In this document: piece by piece, positions 1-5,041 of the stretch | How the letters are laid out: each line of letters begins with the position of its first letter | Numbering within the stretch: the first letter of the stretch is position 1 | NCBI GenBank assembly: GCA_015228695.1 | Contig: JADGDA010000203.1 | Span: 1-5,041 of the forward strand | Source: Alphaproteobacteria bacterium | GTDB lineage: Bacteria > Pseudomonadota > Alphaproteobacteria > Rhodospirillales > Rhodospirillaceae | DNA: 5,041 nt | Reading direction: 5' to 3' | Notes under the pieces: model-generated | Databases searched by the model: none | The model's input: only the letters and a program-made list of their open reading frames with translations | What the model was told of the DNA's origin: nothing | Position numbers and translations under genes: made by a program

Positions 1-1525
1 CCAGCATCTTGGTGAACTCGTCGGCGATGTCGACGTTGGACAGTTCCACCGATCCGACCGACAGGCGCGTTCCGCCGTTGATCCCGACGGTGCCCACCAG
101 CGGCTTTCCCGATTCCGCGCTCTGGGCGAACAGGGTTCCGGACAGGGCTTCCAGCGAATTGGGCGCGGGGAAGGTCGCCAGCGGCAGCCGGTACATGTCC
201 CTCTGTATCCCGTTGGTATAGCTGAAGCTCAAGGTTCCCGTCTCGTCGAAGGTGCTGTTGTAGAAGTATCCGCTTTCGTAGCCGTTCTGGGTGAACGCCT
301 TGGTCCGCGTGGCGCCGTCGAACTGGGTCAGCTCCGAGAGATCGATGGAGATGTCGCTCGTGGTCGCGTCGGCCCAGGTGACGGTGATGGAGACGGGATT
401 GGTGGACGAGAAGATTCCATTGCTGGTGAAGGACACCGGAACGGTCGTCGGATCGGCGTTGTTCGCGAGCGCGGTGGTCCAGAGAATGTCGGTCGAGTCC
501 TTGGTGGACTTGGTGGACACGACGGTCGCATCGGCGGCATTGGCGCCGGCCGCCGCGAACGCGGCGTCGTAGGCGGCGTCGGCGGTCGTCTTCGCGGTGT
601 TCGCGGCGACGACGGCCGCCGCCGCCGTATCGCCCAGCGCCGTCGCGATCGCGTCCGCAAGCGCCGTGTCGGCGGCGTCGCGGGCGGTTTTGGCGGCGAC
701 GACACCGGCGTCCAGGGCATTTCCCCCCGACGCCACCAGGGCGTTTTCATAGGCGAGATCGGCGGCGGTCTTGTTCGTCTCCGCCGTGGTGGCGGCGGTG
801 GCGTCGGCGGTCTTCGGCGTCGCCGAAACGCCGCTGCCGACCGTGAATTTCACCCGCCAGTTATTGGGGGACGACTGGGTCCATTGGGTCGCCAACGATT
901 TCACCGCGTAGGCGTTGTCGACGACGGGAATGCTGAGAACCTGGGACTCCGTTCCCGGAGACGCATCGACATTGCCCTGAATCGTGACCTCGGACGTGGC
1001 GACGCCATCGATCGCCCCCTCGTTCTTCACCGTCACCAATCCCAACGAGGAGCCGACGGCGCCGGTCGCGGGATCGATGCTGTAGCCCAACACCGGCCGG
1101 CCGCTGCCCGTCGTCAGCACGGACTCAAGACTCGCATCCGAATCCGTGTTGTAGGGCTGGGCGATGAAACTGCCGTCGCGGGTATAGAGATAACTTGAAA
1201 CCGAGGCCGTTCCCGAGGCCGCCGATGTGGTGCTGAGGGCATCCTTGCCGACGATGAAGAATCCGTTGCCGCTGATGCCCAGATCGTAAGTCCGGCCCGT
1301 GGTCAGAATCTGCCCCTGAACGTCCACGAGTTGACGCCTTACCGCGTTCACGGAATAGAAATCGATCTTCGGGGTGCTGTCCGACAACATCGTCTTGAAC
1401 TCGGTATCGACTTTCTTGTAGCCGTTCGTGTTCGTGTTCGCGATGTTCTGGCTGATCGAGCCCAGCCCGATGCTTTGCGCCATCATGGCGTTGGTACTGC
1501 TGTTGAATGCACCCCAAAGAGACAT
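1..1525 (-). CDS. flgE: Flagellar hook protein FlgE (C-terminus beyond the left edge)
   Basis: This gene encodes the subunit of the flagellar hook, the universal joint between rod and filament; the protein leaves the cell through the flagellar type III export apparatus. 508 residues are visible. Residues 9-38 form the axial-protein N-terminal rod motif (SSTNAMMAQSIGLGSISQNI, then ANTNTNGYKK). ISGNGFFIV at 84-92 is the hallmark of the hook/rod family. A beta-rich FlgE D2-like domain follows (NWRVKFTV near 225; LTQFDG and TLSFSYTNG later). The last residues, LSNVDIADEFTKML, open the conserved C-terminal helix, so roughly 40 residues are probably missing. There is no cysteine, as is common in exported axial proteins. 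The ATG at 1525 is preceded by GGAG (1533-1536) at 7-nt spacing. The full protein should be about 550 residues against about 400 in E. coli; much of the excess is an Ala-rich repeat insertion at residues 252-341. A sigma-54 promoter lies upstream. The family call is firm; a hook-like paralogue cannot be fully excluded. Confidence 0.93.
   Translation of the reverse strand, partial: MSLWGAFNSSTNAMMAQSIGLGSISQNIANTNTNGYKKVDTEFKTMLSDSTPKIDFYSVNAVRRQLVDVQGQILTTGRTYDLGISGNGFFIVGKDALSTTSAASGTASVSSYLYTRDGSFIAQPYNTDSDASLESVLTTGSGRPVLGYSIDPATGAVGSSLGLVTVKNEGAIDGVATSEVTIQGNVDASPGTESQVLSIPVVDNAYAVKSLATQWTQSSPNNWRVKFTVGSGVSATPKTADATAATTAETNKTAADLAYENALVASGGNALDAGVVAAKTARDAADTALADAIATALGDTAAAAVVAANTAKTTADAAYDAAFAAAGANAADATVVSTKSTKDSTDILWTTALANNADPTTVPVSFTSNGIFSSTNPVSITVTWADATTSDISIDLSELTQFDGATRTKAFTQNGYESGYFYNSTFDETGTLSFSYTNGIQRDMYRLPLATFPAPNSLEALSGTLFAQSAESGKPLVGTVGINGGTRLSVGSVELSNVDIADEFTKML
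503..772 (-). repeat. Three tandem 30-residue (90-bp) Ala-rich repeats inside FlgE
   Basis: FlgE residues 252-281, 282-311 and 312-341 align without gaps as three 30-residue units (683-772, 593-682, 503-592). Shared positions are K/R at 1, A at 4 (units 1-3), D at 5, Y or L at 8, A at 11, L/I/F at 12, G near 16-17, A at 20, VV at 24-25 and a polar-Ala end such as AAKTA, AANTA or STKST. Residues 342-358 (KDSTDILWTTALANNAD) look like the first half of a degenerate fourth unit, and the TADATAATTAETN stretch before residue 252 may be a decayed start. Each unit reads as two Ala-rich helices joined by a Gly/Asn turn, so the segment probably forms helical hairpins projecting from the beta-rich hook D2 domain. 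The repeats are diverged, which suggests an old duplication. Helix formation and surface exposure are inferred. Confidence 0.75.
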
Positions 1526-1597
1526 GGCGCCGCTCCGCTTCCTGGTCCGGCCGGGCTCGTTTCCCAAGGACCGGACGAATTTCGTCGCAGGAGCCTT

Positions 1598-1613
1598 CGC
1601 AAGACGGATGCCA
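1598..1613 (-). promoter_or_regulatory. Sigma-54 (RpoN) -24/-12 promoter for flgE
   Basis: The minus strand reads TGGCATCCGTCTTGCG, which matches the consensus TGGCAC-N5-TTGCW at TGGCA and TTGC, with the required 12-bp GG-to-GC spacing. The GG falls at 1612-1611 and the GC at 1600-1599, so transcription should start near 1587 and give a leader of about 60 nt before the flgE ATG. Class II/III flagellar genes, including hook genes, are sigma-54 dependent in Caulobacter and many other alphaproteobacteria. Position, orientation and sequence all agree. Activity is not proven from sequence alone. Confidence 0.8.
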
Positions 1614-1622
1614 AATCAGAAA

Positions 1623-1639
1623 CTGTTGTCCATCAACAG
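1623..1639 (-). terminator. Short inverted repeat after gmk, possible weak terminator
   Basis: On the minus strand CTGTTG-ATGGA-CAACAG forms a perfect 6-bp stem with a 5-nt loop, followed by TTTCTGATTT. It lies 73 bp past the gmk stop and just upstream of the flgE -24 element. It could attenuate read-through from the housekeeping operon into flgE. The stem is short and only half G/C, and the T tract is interrupted, so strong termination is unlikely. A protein-binding palindrome or chance are equally possible. Confidence 0.25.
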
Positions 1640-1670
1640 GATAGAGCGCGGCGGTGGAGGGGCGGGCGGG

Positions 1671-1703
1671 CAATTCCTGCCGGGGGGGGCCAATTCTGCC
1701 GGG
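1671..1703 (-). promoter_or_regulatory. Paired upstream activator boxes, possible FlbD-type enhancer
   Basis: Two boxes lie upstream of the sigma-54 promoter. On the minus strand they read CCCGGCAGAATTGG (1703-1690) and CCCGGCAGGAATTG (1684-1671). They differ mainly by one inserted G and are spaced 19 bp apart, about two helical turns. Each core is an imperfect palindrome (GGC...GCC; GGCA...TGCC). They sit at about -85 to -115 from the predicted start, where sigma-54 enhancer-binding proteins usually bind as dimers on one face of the DNA. FlbD is the obvious candidate activator in an alphaproteobacterial flagellar system, but the factor is inferred. The boxes begin only about 8 bp after the gmk stop codon. 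Confidence 0.5.
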
Positions 1704-1711
1704 TATCCCGA

Positions 1712-2371
1712 TCACCCGCGCCGCATGCGGTTGACGAATTCGGCCATGCCGACCCGGCGGTCGCGGCGCAGGCGCTCGGCGTTCAGAATCGACAGCACGC
1801 TTTGAATGCTCCGCTCCAGGTCCTCGTTGACGACGATGTACTGGTATTCGGGCCAGTGGCTCATCTCGTCGGCCGCCTTGGACATGCGTTTCCGCACGAC
1901 CTCCTCGCTGTCCTGGGCGCGGGTGTGAAGCCGGCGCTCCAACTCCTCCACGGAGGGGGGAAGGATGAACACGCTGACCAGGTCCTTGCCGGCGTTGCTC
2001 TCCAATTGCTGGGTGCCTTGCCAGTCGATGTCGAACAGCACGTCGCGCCCGTCGCGCAAGGCGGCCTCCACCGCTCCGCGCGGCGTGCCGTAGTGGTTGT
2101 CGAAGACGCGGGCGTGTTCCAGGAGTTCGTTGCCCTCGGCCATTTGCTGGAATCGCTCCGGCGAGACGAAGAAGTAATCCTTTCCGTCCACTTCCCCCGG
2201 CCGGGGGGGGCGGGTGGTGATCGAAACCGACATGGCGAGGCGGGAATCCTGCTCCAGAAGGGCGCGGGAGATGGAGGACTTGCCCGCGCCGGAGGGGGAG
2301 GAGAGGACGAGCATGAGCCCACGGCGGCGGATGCCGGAGGGGGAGTCGGAAGAGGCGTCGGTGTCGGTCAT
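1712..2371 (-). CDS. gmk: Guanylate kinase
   Basis: Cytosolic guanylate kinase phosphorylates GMP to GDP with ATP, an essential step in GTP and dGTP supply. The protein has 219 residues (E. coli: 207). The P-loop is SSPSGAGKSS at residues 24-33. The GMP-binding segment SITTRPPRPGE..GKDYFFV spans 50-69, HARVFDNHYGTP lies at 86-97, and DIDWQG at 114-119 supplies a conserved acidic GMP/Mg2+ site. The lid and C-terminal helices follow (RRLHTRAQDSEEVVRKRM, then DEMSHWPEYQYIVVNEDLE). The first 17 residues (MTDTDASSDSPSGIRRR) extend beyond the usual start and are hydrophilic. The ATG at 2371 lies 7 bp after the yicC stop, separated only by TCCCCCC, with no clear Shine-Dalgarno sequence. Translation probably depends on ribosomes finishing yicC. 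A slightly later start cannot be excluded. The yicC-gmk pairing is common in proteobacteria. Confidence 0.96.
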   Translation of the reverse strand: MTDTDASSDSPSGIRRRGLMLVLSSPSGAGKSSISRALLEQDSRLAMSVSITTRPPRPGEVDGKDYFFVSPERFQQMAEGNELLEHARVFDNHYGTPRGAVEAALRDGRDVLFDIDWQGTQQLESNAGKDLVSVFILPPSVEELERRLHTRAQDSEEVVRKRMSKAADEMSHWPEYQYIVVNEDLERSIQSVLSILNAERLRRDRRVGMAEFVNRMRRG

Positions 2372-2378
2372 GGGGGGA

Positions 2379-3287
2379 TCACTCGATGTTCTGGACCTGC
2401 TCGCGCATCTGGTCGATGGCGGCCTTGAGATCGAGGCCGATGCGGGTCAGGTCGATGCTGGACGATTTCGAGCACAACGTATTGGCTTCGCGGTTGAATT
2501 CCTGGCACAGGAAATCGAGTTTGCGCCCGACGGGTCCGCCCTCGGCCAGAAGGGTCCGGGCCGCCTCGACGTGCGCGTTCAGACGGTCGAGTTCCTCCCG
2601 CACGTCGGCCTTGGCGGCCAGAAGCGCGGCCTCCTGGGCCAGCCGCTCCTCCGGCAGGAGGGGGGAGGCGTCGAGAAGGGCGGCGACCTGGGCGCGCAGC
2701 CGCTCCCGGATCGCTTCCGGCCGGGCCGAGGCGGAGTTGGCGGCGCGGCGCACCAGCTCCGCGATGGCGTCCAGTTGGCCGTTCAGAACCACGGCAAGGC
2801 GCGCGCCCTCCTCCGCGCGCATGGCCGCCAGGGCATCGAGGGTCCGGGCGAGGCCGTCCATCATCGCGGCGTCGCGCGCGCGCGCGGCCCCTTCGTCCTC
2901 CGTCTCCTGAACCGGTTCCAGCACGCCCTTGACCGCAAGCAGGCCGTCCATGGTCGGCGGGGCCACGCGCTCGCCCACGCGCTCCCGCCAGACGCCGACA
3001 ATGTCGACCAGTTGGGCGAGAAGAGCTTCGTTCAGGCGGATGGCCGGCTGGTCGTCGGTCCGGGCGGCGGTCAGGGAAAGCGACACGCTGCCGCGCTTGA
3101 AACGCCGCATCACCGCGTCGCGCGCGCCGGCCTCAAGGGAATCGAATCCGGCCGGAAGTCTCAGGCGCACGTCCAGAGCCTTGGAATTGACGCTGCGGGC
3201 CTCCCACGTCCAGACGGTGGCGGGGGGACCGGAAACATCGCCCTGGGACCGGGCGAAGCCGGTCATGCTGCCGATCGGCATGGACAT
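2379..3287 (-). CDS. yicC: YicC family endoribonuclease
   Basis: This is a 302-residue YicC-family protein (E. coli: 287). E. coli YicC is reported as an endoribonuclease that promotes decay of the small RNA RyhB; RNA cleavage here follows from the family. The diagnostic N-terminus GSMTGFAR lies at residues 6-13. A beta-rich N-domain follows (WEARSVNSKALDVRLRLP near 30-50), then a helical middle rich in Ala, Arg and Glu, and then the highly conserved DUF1732 end at 254-302 (GRKLDFLCQEFNREANT, SKSSSIDLT, then IDQMREQVQNIE). The frame stays open up to 3428, but a start there would overlap most of the upstream gene's end. I chose the ATG at 3287 because it overlaps the preceding TGA (TGATG) and puts MTGFAR where the family has it. 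ATGs at 3281 and 3266 are alternatives. No Shine-Dalgarno sequence is visible, so coupling is likely. Confidence 0.93.
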   Translation of the reverse strand: MSMPIGSMTGFARSQGDVSGPPATVWTWEARSVNSKALDVRLRLPAGFDSLEAGARDAVMRRFKRGSVSLSLTAARTDDQPAIRLNEALLAQLVDIVGVWRERVGERVAPPTMDGLLAVKGVLEPVQETEDEGAARARDAAMMDGLARTLDALAAMRAEEGARLAVVLNGQLDAIAELVRRAANSASARPEAIRERLRAQVAALLDASPLLPEERLAQEAALLAAKADVREELDRLNAHVEAARTLLAEGGPVGRKLDFLCQEFNREANTLCSKSSSIDLTRIGLDLKAAIDQMREQVQNIE

Positions 3288-3739
3288 CAGCCGAGCAGGG
3301 AGCGGAGTTTTCCCAGCACCCCTTCCGGGTGATGGGGCACCAGCCGCCAACGGAACACCCCGGTAATGTCCCGTTCCTGCCGTCTGCGCACGGCGCCGCT
3401 CTTGATGTCCACATAGCCCAGGGACCACGCCCCCTTGTTGGACTCATGCACCTTGATGAACGATCCCTTTCCGGTGACCAGGACGTGTCCCACCTCGGGG
3501 GGGGCATCCACCGGGTCCAGGGCCAGGGAATAGGCGCCGTTGCAATCCTCCACCTCGACCGAATAGTCCACGTACAGCATCTTCAGATCGCCGTCCGCAG
3601 GGGGGTCGAGGGGCACCACATAGTGGTTGGTGTAGTCCTTTCCATGGCCGATCGCCTTCAGGCATACACACTCCCGGCCATCGACCAGCGTCCGGACGAA
3701 CCGGCCACCCTGTACGTTTCCCGCTTTTTTCACCGCCAT
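3287..3739 (-). CDS. Uncharacterised 150-residue soluble protein
   Basis: I do not recognise this protein. It has 150 residues, no signal peptide and no membrane segment, so it is probably cytosolic. The alternation of hydrophobic and charged residues (KMLYVDYSVEVEDCNGAYSL at 53-72; HVLVTGKGSFIKVHES at 85-100) suggests a mainly beta fold. Residues 111-150 are basic and start with DIKSGAVRRRQERD. Cysteines occur at 24, 26 (a CVC pair) and 66; their spacing does not match a known zinc or iron-sulfur motif. The ATG at 3739 has a GAGG 9 nt upstream. The gene begins 42 bp after the mutase stop, and its TGA overlaps the yicC start, so it is almost certainly co-transcribed and translationally coupled to yicC. 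Balanced composition and the operon junctions support a real gene. Overlapping frames here, such as the minus-strand one starting at 3758, lack these signs. Confidence 0.8.
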   Translation of the reverse strand: MAVKKAGNVQGGRFVRTLVDGRECVCLKAIGHGKDYTNHYVVPLDPPADGDLKMLYVDYSVEVEDCNGAYSLALDPVDAPPEVGHVLVTGKGSFIKVHESNKGAWSLGYVDIKSGAVRRRQERDITGVFRWRLVPHHPEGVLGKLRSLLG

Positions 3740-3781
3740 GATGTCCGCCCTCGTCCATACCGGATCACGTTACCCCAGCCC

Positions 3782-5041
3782 TCACGGCAACTTCAACCCG
3801 CTTGCCCGAAGCTGAAGACCGACCTGCTCCCGCAGCCGCTCCAGGCCCGCCGCCGAGGCCGCCTCGCAGCGGGCGACCAGGACGGCCTGGGTGTTGGAGG
3901 CCCGCAACAGCCACCAGCCATCGTCGGTCATTACCCGCACGCCGTCGATGTCCACGACCTTGATTCGTCCGGAAGCCACCTCGGGGGCCAGACGGGCCTT
4001 GACCTCGTCGATCACGGCGAACTTCCGCTCCTCGGGACAGGGAAAGCGCAGCTCCGGCGTATTGACCGGCTTCGGCAGCCGATCGATGCGGGCCGACAGC
4101 GGCTCGCCGCTCCGGCTTGCGACTCCGAGAAGGCGGACGGCGGCGTAGAGGGCGTCGTCGAAGCCGTAATAGCGGTCGCCCATGAAAATATGCCCGCTCA
4201 TTTCCCCGGCCAGCACCGCCCCGGTCTCGGCCATCTTGCTTTTGATCAGGGAATGGCCGGTCCGCCACATCAGCGGTTTGCCGCCCATGCGTTCGATCTC
4301 GTCGAAGAAGGTTTGACTGGTCTTGACGTCGGCGATAATGGTCGCGCCCGGCCTGGACCGGAGCAGGTCCTCGGCCAGCAGCAGCAGGATCTGATCGCCC
4401 CAGAGGATGCGCCCCAGGTCATCCACGACGCCGATCCGGTCGCCGTCGCCGTCGAACGCGATCCCCAGATCGGCCTTTCCCCGCCGCACCGCTTCCTGGA
4501 GTTGGGCCATGTTCTCGGGTTCGGTGGGGTCGGGGTGGTGATTGGGGAAGGTTCCGTCGATGGCGGCGTTGATCACCTCGTGACGCCCCGGCAGCCGCCC
4601 GGTCAGCAGGGCCGTCACCTCGCCGGCGGCTCCGTTGCCCGGGTCCCAGACCACCGACAGTGGCCGCGTCCCGTCATAATCCCAAAGCAGCCGCTCGACG
4701 TAGGACTCCGTCAGCGGATGATCGGTCGCCTCGCCCCCGCCGGAGGCGAAGGCGCCCGCCGCCGCCGTCTCGCCCAGGCCATGGATGTCCGCGCCGAAGA
4801 AGGGCCGGTCGCGGAGCAGCATCTTGAAACCGTTGTGGTCGGGCGGATTGTGGGAGCCGGTGACCATCAGCCCCCCGGCCGCGTCCAGAACCTTGGTCGC
4901 GTAATAGAGCATGGGAGTCGGTCCACGCCCGATCCGACGCACCGCGAGCCCGCAGGACACGAGCCCCTCCACCGCCGCCGCCTCCAGTTCGGGCGAACTC
5001 AGGCGGCCGTCGTAGCCGACGCAGGCGACCTTCCCCCCCGT
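3782..5041 (-). CDS. pgmG: Phosphoglucomutase/phosphomannomutase (N-terminus beyond the right edge)
   Basis: This alpha-D-phosphohexomutase of the AlgC/PgmG group interconverts 1- and 6-phosphates of glucose and mannose, feeding nucleotide sugars for lipopolysaccharide, exopolysaccharide and glycans. 419 residues are visible. The fragment opens with VACVGYDGRLSSPELEAA, so about 40-45 residues are missing compared with a typical 460-residue enzyme. Four active-site elements are present (fragment numbering): phosphoserine loop TGSHNPP with Ser63; metal loop DGDGDR at 197-202; sugar-specificity loop GEMSGH at 279-284; and phosphate-binding RASNTQ at 380-385. The residue after SNTQ is Ala, where most relatives have Pro (SNTxP). 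An in-frame GTG at 4972 is internal, not the start, because family sequence continues upstream to the edge. Dual glucose/mannose specificity is inferred from the AlgC-like GEMSGH loop. The symbol reflects the alphaproteobacterial PgmG group; algC or manB are equally used. Confidence 0.92.
   Translation of the reverse strand, partial: TGGKVACVGYDGRLSSPELEAAAVEGLVSCGLAVRRIGRGPTPMLYYATKVLDAAGGLMVTGSHNPPDHNGFKMLLRDRPFFGADIHGLGETAAAGAFASGGGEATDHPLTESYVERLLWDYDGTRPLSVVWDPGNGAAGEVTALLTGRLPGRHEVINAAIDGTFPNHHPDPTEPENMAQLQEAVRRGKADLGIAFDGDGDRIGVVDDLGRILWGDQILLLLAEDLLRSRPGATIIADVKTSQTFFDEIERMGGKPLMWRTGHSLIKSKMAETGAVLAGEMSGHIFMGDRYYGFDDALYAAVRLLGVASRSGEPLSARIDRLPKPVNTPELRFPCPEERKFAVIDEVKARLAPEVASGRIKVVDIDGVRVMTDDGWWLLRASNTQAVLVARCEAASAAGLERLREQVGLQLRASGLKLP

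Noticed and set aside
1614..1644. IHF site between activator boxes and promoter
   Set aside because: AATCAG and CATCAA cores occur, but neither has the full downstream TTR half of the consensus; too weak to annotate.
1669..1684. Second sigma-54-like site, GGCAGGAATTGC
   Set aside because: GG-to-GC spacing is 10 bp instead of 12, and it coincides with one of the paired activator boxes.
1125..1715. Minus-strand open frame across the flgE start and the intergenic region
   Set aside because: It is out of frame with flgE, whose conserved FlgE motifs occupy the same bases, and its product has no family features.
2203..2210. G8 homopolymer in gmk (also 1682-1689 and 3497-3504) as phase-variable tracts
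   Set aside because: Those in genes encode in-frame Pro-Pro via CCC codons, gmk is essential, and the intergenic one overlaps no promoter core. They reflect GC-rich codon use.
1331..2428. Long plus-strand open frame of 365 codons
   Set aside because: It runs antisense to gmk and the flgE start, both firmly identified. Its product is low-complexity (Arg, Gly, Ala, His) and matches nothing; it is a by-product of high GC content.
2214..3332. Long plus-strand open frame of 372 codons
   Set aside because: It is antisense to yicC and the start of gmk, with GC-biased composition and no motif or plausible ribosome-binding site.
3288..3428. Extended YicC N-terminus using the start at 3428
   Set aside because: The 47 extra residues lie inside the 150-residue gene, are low-complexity, and precede the conserved family start MTGFAR.

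Overview
The window is GC-rich, protein-coding, and all five genes lie on the minus strand. Read in the direction of transcription (high to low coordinates) they are: the C-terminal 419 residues of a phosphoglucomutase/phosphomannomutase (cut by the right edge), a 150-residue protein I do not recognise, the YicC endoribonuclease-family protein, guanylate kinase (Gmk), and the flagellar hook protein FlgE (cut by the left edge). A Gram-negative alphaproteobacterium, probably of the Rhodospirillales (Rhodospirillum/Magnetospirillum-like), fits best. The reasons are the strong G/C bias at third codon positions, the adjacent yicC-gmk pair, the AlgC/PgmG-type mutase, and a hook gene behind a sigma-54 promoter. 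The genus is inference.

Region 1713-5041 looks like one housekeeping transcription unit. The mutase stops 42 bp before the unknown gene. The unknown gene's stop codon overlaps the yicC start (TGATG). yicC ends 7 bp before gmk. No promoter or convincing terminator separates these genes, so expression is probably driven from beyond the right edge. The products act in sugar-phosphate interconversion for envelope polysaccharides, RNA turnover, and guanine nucleotide supply.

Region 1526-1711 is the only real intergenic space (186 bp) and is organised as a flagellar control region. It holds a near-consensus sigma-54 -24/-12 element at 1598-1613 reading into flgE. Upstream of it are two near-identical boxes 19 bp apart at about -85 to -115, the usual place for an enhancer-binding protein such as FlbD. 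A small hairpin lies between the boxes and the promoter.

Region 1-1525 is flgE. It is longer than a classical hook protein because its middle domain carries an alanine-rich segment made of three tandem, imperfect 30-residue repeats (503-772), with a degenerate fourth copy. This repeat insertion and the flgE control region are the most interesting content. I see no mobile element, CRISPR array, RNA gene or evidence of a new multi-gene system.
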